DNA of 64,000 nt from Negadavirga shengliensis. Lineage in GTDB: Bacteria > Bacteroidota > Bacteroidia > Cytophagales > Cyclobacteriaceae. The notes under the pieces were generated by a model. That model worked only from the letters and a program-made list of their open reading frames with translations. It did no database searches and was not told the origin of the DNA. Below are positions 1 through 7,112 of this stretch, piece by piece (the first letter of the stretch is position 1; the number at the start of each line of letters is the position of its first letter). Position numbers and translations under genes: made by a program. Where the stretch lies: NCBI RefSeq assembly GCF_042652345.1, contig NZ_JBHSJJ010000001.1, positions 186,001-250,000 of the forward strand, written 5' to 3'.

Positions 1-1529
1 TGGGAAGAATCAACCCGAGGGAGATGAACCAGCTCAAAAAGGCGCTGAAGAGCATCCTTCCTATCAAACAACTGCTCCAAAACCAAAAAAACACGCCTCT
101 CAAAAAAATAGCGGATCAACTCAATCCCTGTGATTTTCTGTTGGAAAAAATAGAAAAAGAACTGCTGGAAGATGCGCCGATGCTCACCCATCAGGGGGGA
201 ATCATCAAAGAAGGGGTGGATGGGGACTTGGACGAATACCGAAAGCTGGCCAACTCCGGAAAGGATTACCTGGTCCAGATACAGCAGAGAGAAATACAAA
301 AAACAGGCATCAGTTCCCTAAAAGTAGCTTTCAACAAAGTTTTTGGTTACTACCTGGAAGTAAGCAACACCCATAAGGATAAGGTCCCGCCAGAATGGAT
401 ACGCAAGCAGACCCTCGTCAATGCTGAACGGTATATTACGGAAGAACTCAAATCTTATGAAGAAAAAATCCTGCATGCGGAAGAGCGGCTAATCGCCCTG
501 GAACAAAAATATTTCCATCAACTGGTGCAGGATGCTGTGGATTATGTCACCCATATCCAGCAAAATGCCAGGATCCTGGCCACTTTGGACTGTTTGATTT
601 CCTTCGCGGAAGTAGCAGAGGAGAACAATTATTGCCAACCCAAGATCGCGGAAACGGACTCTATTGAAATCCGGGACGGGCGACACCCTGTGATTGAAAA
701 ACAGCTGGCCATAGGAGAGCAATATGTACCCAATAACATCTATCTGGACAATGCCTCCCAGCAAGTCATCATCATTACGGGACCCAACATGGCAGGTAAG
801 TCAGCTTTGCTGAGGCAGACGGCTTTGATCGTCCTTATGGCGCAGATGGGCAGCTTCGTACCTGCGTCCTATGCGAGGATCGGCCTTATAGACAAAGTCT
901 TCACCCGTGTGGGAGCATCCGACAATCTTTCCAAGGGCGAGTCCACATTCATGGTAGAAATGACGGAAACGGCGAGCATTCTGAATAATCTTTCTGACAG
1001 GAGTCTGGTACTGATGGACGAGATCGGACGTGGCACCTCAACTTATGATGGCATTTCCATTGCCTGGTCCATTGTAGAATACCTGCACAACCATCCCAAG
1101 TGCCATGCCAAAACCCTTTTTGCCACCCATTACCATGAACTGAACCAGTTGGCGGAGGATTTTCCAAAAGTCAAAAATTTCAATGTTTCGGTAAAGGAGG
1201 TGGGCAACAAGGTGATCTTCATGCGGAAACTGGAAAAAGGGGGAAGCGAACACAGCTTTGGTATCCACGTGGCGCAGATGGCAGGGATGCCCAACCCCGT
1301 GGTGCTTAGGGCAGCCGAGATCATGAGACACCTGGAAAAGGATAAAAACCTGAAAAAACACCAGGACAACCTCAAGGAAATGCCTAAGAATAATTACCAG
1401 CTGAGTCTTTTTGATGTCGATCCCAAATTCAAAGAAGCCAAGGAAATGCTGAACCATATCGATATCAATACCATCTCCCCGGTTGAGGCGCTGTTGAAGC
1501 TGAATGAAATCAAGAAAATCCTGGAATAA
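1..1529 (+). CDS. mutS: DNA mismatch repair protein MutS, C-terminal part (5' end outside window)
   Basis: The reading frame is open from base 3 without a start, so about 509 C-terminal residues of a protein that is usually near 870 residues are visible. They cover the end of the core/lever helices with the clamp region, then the ATPase. The Walker A motif GPNMAGKS lies at bases 780-803 and the Walker B stretch LVLMDEIGRGTST around 1006-1044, followed by the FATHYHEL segment. The tail ends in the short LSLFDVD-type motif and a helix typical of the MutS C-terminus. MutS binds mismatches and small loops in DNA and recruits MutL. The ATG at 24 lies inside the conserved lever region (NPRE-type motif just before it), so it is not the start. 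Identification is firm; the missing part is only the window edge. Confidence 0.97.
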   Translation, partial: GRINPREMNQLKKALKSILPIKQLLQNQKNTPLKKIADQLNPCDFLLEKIEKELLEDAPMLTHQGGIIKEGVDGDLDEYRKLANSGKDYLVQIQQREIQKTGISSLKVAFNKVFGYYLEVSNTHKDKVPPEWIRKQTLVNAERYITEELKSYEEKILHAEERLIALEQKYFHQLVQDAVDYVTHIQQNARILATLDCLISFAEVAEENNYCQPKIAETDSIEIRDGRHPVIEKQLAIGEQYVPNNIYLDNASQQVIIITGPNMAGKSALLRQTALIVLMAQMGSFVPASYARIGLIDKVFTRVGASDNLSKGESTFMVEMTETASILNNLSDRSLVLMDEIGRGTSTYDGISIAWSIVEYLHNHPKCHAKTLFATHYHELNQLAEDFPKVKNFNVSVKEVGNKVIFMRKLEKGGSEHSFGIHVAQMAGMPNPVVLRAAEIMRHLEKDKNLKKHQDNLKEMPKNNYQLSLFDVDPKFKEAKEMLNHIDINTISPVEALLKLNEIKKILE

Positions 1530-1587
1530 AATTTCCGCTTTAGTATCAATGCCATAGCGGAAGAGGGGCAAAATTTTCAACTTGAAT

Positions 1588-1618
1588 ATTGTACTTTAAA
1601 AAATATAACATAAATTTG
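1588..1618 (+). promoter_or_regulatory. Promoter of the tRNA-Gly gene
   Basis: The sequence shows ATTG (1588-1591), a 19-base spacer and TAAATTTG (1611-1618). This fits the Bacteroidota sigma-A consensus TTTG-N19-21-TAnnTTTG with one mismatch in the -33 box. Transcription would start near 1625, about 50 bases before the mature tRNA. Promoter function is inferred from the match and position. Confidence 0.7.
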
Positions 1619-1673
1619 CCTTCAGGTTCAAGGGTAAGATAAAGATCTTTCCTCTACAGCATAGAAGAAAAAA

Positions 1674-1746
<73 letters not shown>

Positions 1747-1752
1747 CTCCTT

Positions 1753-1780
1753 AAAGCCCTTTCGCAGGGCTTTATTCTTT
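1753..1780 (+). terminator. Terminator after tRNA-Gly
   Basis: A perfect 8-bp stem AAAGCCCT/AGGGCTTT with loop TTCGC (1753-1773) is followed by a T-rich tail ATTCTTT. It begins 7 bases after the tRNA and separates it from tRNA-Leu, so the two tRNAs may be separate transcripts. Confidence 0.7.
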
Positions 1781-1849
1781 ACAGGGCAGGGGGTACCGAC
1801 CCTTATTTGGCTCTGAAAAGCCGGTAATTTCCTCACACCCGGAGAGGAT

Positions 1850-1933
1850 GCCGGGATGGTGGAATAGGTAGACACGCAAGACTTAAAATCTTGTGGCCAT
1901 TAGGCCGTGCGGGTTCGATTCCCGCTCCTGGTA
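1850..1933 (+). tRNA. tRNA-Leu(TAA)
   Basis: An 84-nt class II tRNA. The acceptor GCCGGGA pairs with TCCTGGT (one G-T at each of two positions) and the discriminator is A1933. The anticodon arm CAAGA-CTTAAAA-TCTTG carries anticodon TAA. A long variable arm (TGGCCATTAGGCCG region) and T arm GCGGG-TTCGATT-CCCGC follow. CCA is not encoded. A strong terminator starts 2 bases later. Confidence 0.96.
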
Positions 1934-1934
1934 C

Positions 1935-1963
1935 AAGCCTCACAAAAATGTGGGGCTTTTTTT
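1935..1963 (+). terminator. Terminator after tRNA-Leu
   Basis: A 10-bp stem AAGCCTCACA/TGTGGGGCTT (one T-G pair) with loop AAAA is followed by a run of seven T. This is a classic intrinsic terminator and starts 2 bases past the tRNA. Confidence 0.88.
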
Positions 1964-2050
1964 ATTTTCCGCTGAATTCAAAGCGCCAATTACCGAAAAA
2001 AACCATAGCATCCTGCCCAATTCTTACCGTATGCAACTTTTGGCATTGCA

Positions 2051-2058
2051 TATGTTTG
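2051..2058 (+). promoter_or_regulatory. Candidate -7 element of the VOC gene
   Basis: TATGTTTG matches TAnnTTTG exactly, 35 bases before the ATG at 2094. No good -33 TTTG is present at the expected distance, so this is a moderate call. Confidence 0.45.
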
Positions 2059-2093
2059 TGACTTAGGATATACTCAACCAAAACAAAGTAACC

Positions 2094-2516
2094 ATGAAAA
2101 TTCAATCGATACGTCTGGTTCCCTACCTTAGGTTTCAGGGAAATTGCGAGGAAGCCCTGGGATTCTATGCAAGCATTCTGGATGGGAAATTCACCATCGA
2201 ACAAAAGTATGATGTCCCTGAAATGAACGCGCCGGAAGATTACCGGGATAAAATATTGCATGCTTCGTTTGAGTTTGGAGAAAACCGTTTTTATGCATGC
2301 GACATATTTCCCGGTGCAGTAATCAAGGAAAGTGGCAAAAACGTTTCCCTGAGCCTGCTGTTGGAGACACAACAGGAAGGCGATAAGGTTTTCGACAGGC
2401 TTTCAGAAGGGGGTAAAGTCAATTTCCCCTTTAAAAAACAATTTTGGGGAGATTGGCATGGCAGCTTTATCGATAGGTTTGGCATTGAATGGAACGTAAA
2501 CGCCCAAGACGGATAA
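2094..2516 (+). CDS. VOC family protein, PhnB-like (glyoxalase/bleomycin-resistance fold)
   Basis: The 140-residue protein has the size and order of PhnB-like vicinal-oxygen-chelate proteins. It opens with a beta strand and LRFQGNCEEALGFY, where many members have 'F.G.a.eAi.FY'. It has an HASFEFG strand in the middle and ends with the WGDWHGSFIDRFGIEW motif typical of this branch ('fWGd.yG.v.DpfGv.W'). Family members bind small molecules or metals in a cleft between two beta-alpha-beta-beta-beta units, but substrates of the PhnB-like group are mostly unknown. No signal peptide is seen, so it should be cytoplasmic. It is a single gene with its own -7 element and a downstream stem-loop. The specific function cannot be told from sequence. 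Confidence 0.88.
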   Translation: MKIQSIRLVPYLRFQGNCEEALGFYASILDGKFTIEQKYDVPEMNAPEDYRDKILHASFEFGENRFYACDIFPGAVIKESGKNVSLSLLLETQQEGDKVFDRLSEGGKVNFPFKKQFWGDWHGSFIDRFGIEWNVNAQDG

Positions 2517-2605
2517 AAAGAACAGTGGGTGTGGGCAGCGAGGAATTTAAGATGGCCCTTTTTTACTCCTTATTTCTCTGCACACCATAGTTTTTTAAAC
2601 ACCGT

Positions 2606-2634
2606 GATTCACAGTCGGCTTGCCGGCTGTAATC
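2606..2634 (+). terminator. Stem-loop after the VOC gene, possible terminator
   Basis: GATT-C-ACAGTCGG, loop CTTG, CCGGCTGT-AATC forms a 12-bp stem with one bulged C and one T-G pair. The tail (TTTCCC) is poor in T, so termination is plausible but not certain. Confidence 0.4.
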
Positions 2635-2673
2635 TTTCCCGGTGAGGGAGCCACTCGGCTGATGTAAGGGGAT

Positions 2674-2705
2674 TTTGAGGATTTTTTTCAAACACTTCAA
2701 ATTTG
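2674..2705 (+). promoter_or_regulatory. Promoter of the carotenoid desaturase gene
   Basis: TTTG (2674-2677), a 20-base spacer and CAAATTTG (2698-2705) match the Bacteroidota promoter TTTG-N19-21-TAnnTTTG with one mismatch. It ends 17 bases before the ATG at 2723, which supports that ATG over the earlier in-frame one at 2675. Confidence 0.6.
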
Positions 2706-2722
2706 TTTTAGTTTTATCTTAT

Positions 2723-4186
2723 ATGGGTAAATCAGCCGTCATCATTGGTTCGGGAATTGCCGGATTGGCTACAGCCATACGATTGGCCAACAAAGGATAC
2801 CAAGTGAAGGTACTGGAGGCCAATTCCTATCCAGGCGGCAAGCTAGGGAAAATGAGCTGCAAGGGTTACCGTTTTGACACCGGCCCTTCACTGTTTACCC
2901 TTCCACAACTCGTGGACGAGTTATTTATCTTATCAGGAAGAAATCCCCAGTCCCATTTTGAATATTCCAGGTTAGCTGTAAACTGTCATTACTTTTGGGA
3001 GGATGGCACGCGCATTAAAGCCTATAGTGATCCTGGCCGGTTTGCCCGGGAAGTCCATGACAAACTGGGGGAGCCTGAGGACAATATCCTGACAGCGCTG
3101 CGGAATTCGGCCTTCATCTACAAGCGGCTTTCTCCCCTGTTTATGCATCGCTCGCTGCATCAGTGGCAAACATGGACCAATGCCCACGCCCTGAAGTCGT
3201 ATTTTCAAATCGGAAAGCTGGGTATTTTTGACACCATGAACGGGGCCAACAAAAAGCGGTTTGGACACCCCAAACTGGTCCAGCTTTTTAACCGTTATGC
3301 CACATATAACGGCTCCGACCCCTACCAGACACCCGCCACCTTGAACATCATTCCGCATTTGGAATATAACATGGGTGCTTATTTTCCCAAAAAAGGCATG
3401 CATGACATCACCTTAAGCCTGTTTGAACTGGCCAAAAGCCTGGGAGTCAGTTTTAATTTCGGGGTTAAGGTGGACAGGGTGATCGTGAATAACAGGAAGG
3501 CAACAGGGGTCATGGCAGGCCTAAATTCCTATGAGGCAGACATCATTGTCAACAATATGGACATGGTGAATGCGTATAAAACCATTTTGAAAGACCAAAA
3601 ACAGCCAACAACTTTATTAAAGCAACCAAAATCAAGCTCAGCACTGATTTTTTATTGGGGCATCAGCAAGAAGTTTGCTGAGTTGGACCTCCATAATATC
3701 TTTTTCAGCAACGACTATGAGGAAGAGTTCAGGTACATTTTTCATGAAGGAAGCGTTTACAGCGATCCCACCATTTATGTCAATATTACTTCAGTGTACA
3801 AAGAAGACGATGCCCCGCCAGGATGTATGAATTGGTTCACCATGATCAATGTGCCCAATAATACCGGTCAGGATTGGGATTTGCTCATTAAAGAAGCCAG
3901 GAAAGCCATTATAGCAAAAATCAACCGCATTTTGGAAACCGATATCGAACAGTTCATAGAAACAGAGGACCTGCTGGAACCCAGAACGATCGAATCCAAA
4001 ACTTCCAGTGCCATGGGTGCGCTATACGGAAACAGCTCTAATAGCCGTTTGGCAGCCTTCCTCAGACATGCCAATTATTCATTCCATATAAAAAACCTCT
4101 ACTTCTGTGGCGGAAGTGTACATCCCGGGGGAGGTATCCCGCTTTGTCTGCTGTCTGCCAAAATCGTCTCGGAAATGGCCGGTTAG
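2723..4186 (+). CDS. crtD: Phytoene desaturase family FAD enzyme, probably CrtD-like carotenoid 3,4-desaturase
   Basis: The 487-residue protein starts with a Rossmann FAD-binding motif (VIIGSGIAGLATAIRLA, residues 6-22 of the chosen start) followed by the usual acidic residue in VKVLEAN. GYRFDTGPSLFT and the C-terminal FCGGSVHPGGGIPL motif are hallmarks of CrtI/CrtD/CrtN desaturases. The length is usual. Close relatives in Bacteroidota are usually labelled 1-hydroxycarotenoid 3,4-desaturase (CrtD), acting on membrane carotenoids. CrtI (phytoene desaturase) is the main alternative. An upstream in-frame ATG at 2675 overlaps the promoter -33 box and adds a non-conserved tail, so it was not used. 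No other carotenoid gene is in the window. The gene ends 1 base from the convergent MltF-like gene, with no terminator visible between them. Confidence 0.8.
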   Translation: MGKSAVIIGSGIAGLATAIRLANKGYQVKVLEANSYPGGKLGKMSCKGYRFDTGPSLFTLPQLVDELFILSGRNPQSHFEYSRLAVNCHYFWEDGTRIKAYSDPGRFAREVHDKLGEPEDNILTALRNSAFIYKRLSPLFMHRSLHQWQTWTNAHALKSYFQIGKLGIFDTMNGANKKRFGHPKLVQLFNRYATYNGSDPYQTPATLNIIPHLEYNMGAYFPKKGMHDITLSLFELAKSLGVSFNFGVKVDRVIVNNRKATGVMAGLNSYEADIIVNNMDMVNAYKTILKDQKQPTTLLKQPKSSSALIFYWGISKKFAELDLHNIFFSNDYEEEFRYIFHEGSVYSDPTIYVNITSVYKEDDAPPGCMNWFTMINVPNNTGQDWDLLIKEARKAIIAKINRILETDIEQFIETEDLLEPRTIESKTSSAMGALYGNSSNSRLAAFLRHANYSFHIKNLYFCGGSVHPGGGIPLCLLSAKIVSEMAG

Positions 4187-4187
4187 A

Positions 4188-5585
4188 TCAGGGTTCAACC
4201 AACACCTTGTAGGATTCATACAAACTCAGCACTTCCCTGACATACTTCACGGCCACCTGGCCCTTAGCATAACCGCTATTTACCCAGGGATCCCTGTATA
4301 TTTCCGGCTGGGATTTCTTTTCCAGATAAAAGGCCACGTGGGACCACTGCCGGGTATCCTTCCCAAACTTTAATGCCAACTTCCAGGCGTCCTGAACATG
4401 GCCATGCCCTACATTATAAGACGCCAAAATAAACTTAATCCGTTCATAATTGTCAGGCACTTTTTCCAGCCAGAAGCGGTCCAAATATTTAAGGTAATTG
4501 ACGCCACCTCTCAGACTTTCATTTGGGTCGCTGGGATTGCTTACTCCAAAGCGCTGAAGTGTAACCGGCATCAACTGTAAAAGTCCTACGGCGCCTGCAT
4601 AAGAAACGGCGGAATTGTCAAACCGGCTTTCCTTATATACCAACGCAGCCAATAGTCTCCAATCCCACCCAAGTTCATCAGCCCCCTCTTTTATCAACTC
4701 ATCATATACGGATATGTTACCGCCGGATACAGAAGAAAAAGCCGATGCATTCCGGAAATAACTGTTTTTCTTATTCAGAAAATATTTGTCGTAAAGTATG
4801 GCCTTATATCCCGTTTGGTTTATCCGGTCAATCCAATGGTTAATGCTTTCTAAAAGTTCGGGGGCATTTTTTCTCACAGCCCACGAGACTTCGGAAGGCG
4901 GGCTGATTTCAAGTTGCACATTGATGTTATCATAATAAGTGGCATTTACCAAGGCAATGTCATTATCCACGACCGTATAATCAATATCACCCGTGACTAC
5001 CTGGTTAATAAGACGTTCCAGGCTCTCATTGACTTCCTTCACGTCAACCGTTAACCCGAGCGAATCCGCAAGTCCCAGAAGCTTATCCTTATAGACGGTG
5101 CCCCGTTTTATATGAATGGCTTTATTATCAAGGTCTGTCAGCTGCTTTACCCGGTTTTTATCCGTTGGCTGGACAAGGACAGTACTGATGGCGTTTATGG
5201 GTGAGGTATATGCGGCATAATTTTTCCTGGCCTCATTGATTTCGAAATTGATCGCTATGATATCTGCCCGGCCCTCATTGAGCATTCTGAAGGCATCCTC
5301 CAAATCTGCCCTGACGATCAATCTAAGGCCGACGCCCAACCTGTTGGCGAGGTTGCGCAATAACTCAAACTCATACCCCATTGTCCTGCCCCTGTAAATG
5401 TAATAGCTGGTAGATGAATTGTCCACAACAGCCCGTATAAACCCCCTGTTTCGGATTTCTTCCAAATCCAACAGGACAGGGTTTTCCCAGAATTCAGGAG
5501 TTTTTTCTTTTTTAGAAGGGTGGCAGGAAACTAACAAACCGAAAAAAAATATCAATCTAAGATGACGGAGGCTTGATTTCTTCAT
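4188..5585 (-). CDS. mltF: MltF-like membrane-bound lytic transglycosylase (solute-binding domain + SLT domain)
   Basis: The 465-residue protein has a lipoprotein signal peptide with lipobox LVSC at Cys21, so it should be anchored to a membrane after export. Residues about 45-275 form a bacterial solute-binding (SBP_bac_3) domain (RGFIRAVVDNS, GYEFELLRNLA). Residues about 290-440 form a transglycosylase SLT domain with catalytic Glu319 in VYKESRFD, then GLLQLMP and the SYNVGHGHV motif. This order is that of E. coli MltF, which cuts peptidoglycan glycan strands to form 1,6-anhydro ends; in MltF the first domain senses muropeptides. It is downstream of the efflux operon but has its own promoter and a terminator in between. 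It is convergent with the desaturase gene, 1 base apart. Confidence 0.92.
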   Translation of the reverse strand: MKKSSLRHLRLIFFFGLLVSCHPSKKEKTPEFWENPVLLDLEEIRNRGFIRAVVDNSSTSYYIYRGRTMGYEFELLRNLANRLGVGLRLIVRADLEDAFRMLNEGRADIIAINFEINEARKNYAAYTSPINAISTVLVQPTDKNRVKQLTDLDNKAIHIKRGTVYKDKLLGLADSLGLTVDVKEVNESLERLINQVVTGDIDYTVVDNDIALVNATYYDNINVQLEISPPSEVSWAVRKNAPELLESINHWIDRINQTGYKAILYDKYFLNKKNSYFRNASAFSSVSGGNISVYDELIKEGADELGWDWRLLAALVYKESRFDNSAVSYAGAVGLLQLMPVTLQRFGVSNPSDPNESLRGGVNYLKYLDRFWLEKVPDNYERIKFILASYNVGHGHVQDAWKLALKFGKDTRQWSHVAFYLEKKSQPEIYRDPWVNSGYAKGQVAVKYVREVLSLYESYKVLVEP

Positions 5586-5619
5586 GCGTCGGAGATCCCT
5601 GCTGGATCAATGGTACTTC

Positions 5620-5651
5620 CAATTATAAGGGATTCCCCTCAATATACCAAA
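5620..5651 (-). promoter_or_regulatory. Promoter of the MltF-like gene
   Basis: Read on the minus strand, TTTG (5651-5648), a 20-base spacer and TATAATTG (5627-5620) match TTTG-N19-21-TAnnTTTG with one mismatch. It lies 34 bases upstream of the start codon and directly next to the terminator of the efflux operon, so the two units are transcribed separately. Confidence 0.62.
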
Positions 5652-5652
5652 C

Positions 5653-5672
5653 AAAAAAACGGCAACGTGCCG
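5653..5672 (-). terminator. Terminator of the RND efflux operon
   Basis: On the minus strand CGGCA-CGT-TGCCG is followed by seven T (bases 5659-5653). The stem is short but the T run is good, and it lies about 110 bases after the stop of the TolC-type gene. Confidence 0.6.
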
Positions 5673-5779
5673 GATCTTATACCGTGACATCCGTGTGCCG
5701 CTTTGTCATCTTTCAAAATTCAATCCGATTTTCTTGCCTTGGCGCCCGGCAGCACCCAATAGAGCGGTACACCAGGTTT

Positions 5780-7111
5780 TTAATGGATTTTTTCGTAACT
5801 ACTTTGGAAGTATATTTTACCGGAGAGCCGCATCAGTTCTATTTCGGTTTCCTTGATATTATAAAGGGATTCAATCAGCCTGCTCTCGGCCTGGAGACGG
5901 TTCACCTGTGCATCCCTAAACTCCAGGTAATTGGCTATTCCCAACCTGAACCTGTCCAGGGCAATCTCGGAGTTTTCTACAGCTACCTCGTAGTTCATCT
6001 GCTCAATCTCCAGGAGCCTTTTGCTGTTCTCATAGGTGTTAAAGGTCCTCTGAATGTCAGACTGCATCTGGATTTCATACTGATCCAAAAAATGCCTTTG
6101 GTTTTGCATTTGTATCTTGGCGTTCTGTATTCTTCTGTTAAGTGAAAACCCGCTAAACAGGTTCCAGCCTATGGTAGCTCCCAAAGTGATCCCGTCTTGT
6201 TTATTGGTCAAAAGGAATCCGGCATCGGAGCGCAAAGAATTGTTGTTATAGGCCCCGTTCAGGGTAATGGTCGGCAAGCGTTGTGCCTGAAGCTCTCTTA
6301 ACTGGAGATAAGCCACATTTTCCAGTCTTTGGGTCACAAGCAGCTGCTTGTTGTTGTCATAGGCGTTTTCCATAAGATCCTCCAAGAGGAGGTTTTCCCT
6401 TATGGTAATGGTATCCTTGATATCAAAATTCCGTTGGGGATCTATAGCCAACAATTCATTCAGATTAATTTTGGAATTCTGAATGACCTGCTCTTGATTG
6501 ACCAAAGCAGTGAGGTCGGCATTGTAGTCCACCTGAGCCGCCAGAAAATCCCTCCTGGATGCCCTGCCGAATTCATATTGCGCCTTGGCTATTTCCACCC
6601 GTTCCTGGGAAAGTTCCAACGTCGTGTTGAGAACATTATACCGCTGCTGCTCCAAAACCAACCTGTAATAGGAGGTGGCAATGGCTGCTACGGCATTTTC
6701 TATCATGACTTTGGCTTCCAGTTCACTGATTTCCGCAAGTTTTCCCAACCTTTGCAGCGCCACCACTGCATCTGCGCTGAAACCATAGATGGCCACCAGA
6801 CTATAATTATTGGTTCTGGTTTGTGCTCCAGGTATCATTCTGGGGGTGGAAGGATCACTGACAAAAGTTTGCTCCGTATCCTCTTTTCTGTAAGTACGGA
6901 CGTTTGTAGCATCCAGTGTAGGCAAGAGCAGGCTATTGCCTATCCTACGTTCATTTGTAGCCATTATAGCTTCATTGATCGCTATCTTGACATCAAAATT
7001 CCTTTCCAGACCAATCTCTACCGCCTTTTCAAAAGTCAACGGTTCCCTATCCTGCGCAATGCTTTTGAAACCAATTAAAACCGACAGGCCAAACAACAAA
7101 AATTTCTTCAT
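5780..7111 (-). CDS. TolC family outer membrane efflux channel
   Basis: The 443-residue protein has a cleavable signal peptide (ends near Ala19, ...KSIAQD). It then shows the doubled outer-membrane-efflux repeat: long amphipathic helices such as ALQRLGKLAEISELEAKVMIE broken by beta segments (LDATNVRTY, ITLGATIGWNLFSGFS). GFSLNRRIQNAK and RLGIANYLEFRDAQ are typical TolC-family positions. The trimeric channel would span the outer membrane and periplasm and dock on the adaptor/pump encoded by the two genes upstream. Its start codon lies 1 base after the pump stop codon, so it is the third gene of that operon, and a terminator follows. Length is normal. The substrate of the complex cannot be told. 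Confidence 0.93.
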   Translation of the reverse strand: MKKFLLFGLSVLIGFKSIAQDREPLTFEKAVEIGLERNFDVKIAINEAIMATNERRIGNSLLLPTLDATNVRTYRKEDTEQTFVSDPSTPRMIPGAQTRTNNYSLVAIYGFSADAVVALQRLGKLAEISELEAKVMIENAVAAIATSYYRLVLEQQRYNVLNTTLELSQERVEIAKAQYEFGRASRRDFLAAQVDYNADLTALVNQEQVIQNSKINLNELLAIDPQRNFDIKDTITIRENLLLEDLMENAYDNNKQLLVTQRLENVAYLQLRELQAQRLPTITLNGAYNNNSLRSDAGFLLTNKQDGITLGATIGWNLFSGFSLNRRIQNAKIQMQNQRHFLDQYEIQMQSDIQRTFNTYENSKRLLEIEQMNYEVAVENSEIALDRFRLGIANYLEFRDAQVNRLQAESRLIESLYNIKETEIELMRLSGKIYFQSSYEKIH

Positions 7112-7112
7112 A

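Noticed and set aside
2675..2722. ATG at 2675 as the desaturase start
   Set aside because: It overlaps the promoter -33 box, and the extra 16 residues are not part of the desaturase fold.
6329..7078. A 249-codon open frame on the plus strand opposite the TolC-type gene
   Set aside because: It runs fully antisense to a clear TolC-family gene, has no family motifs and no start signals. It is a codon-bias shadow, like the other long antisense frames at 14157-14819 and 36758-37414.
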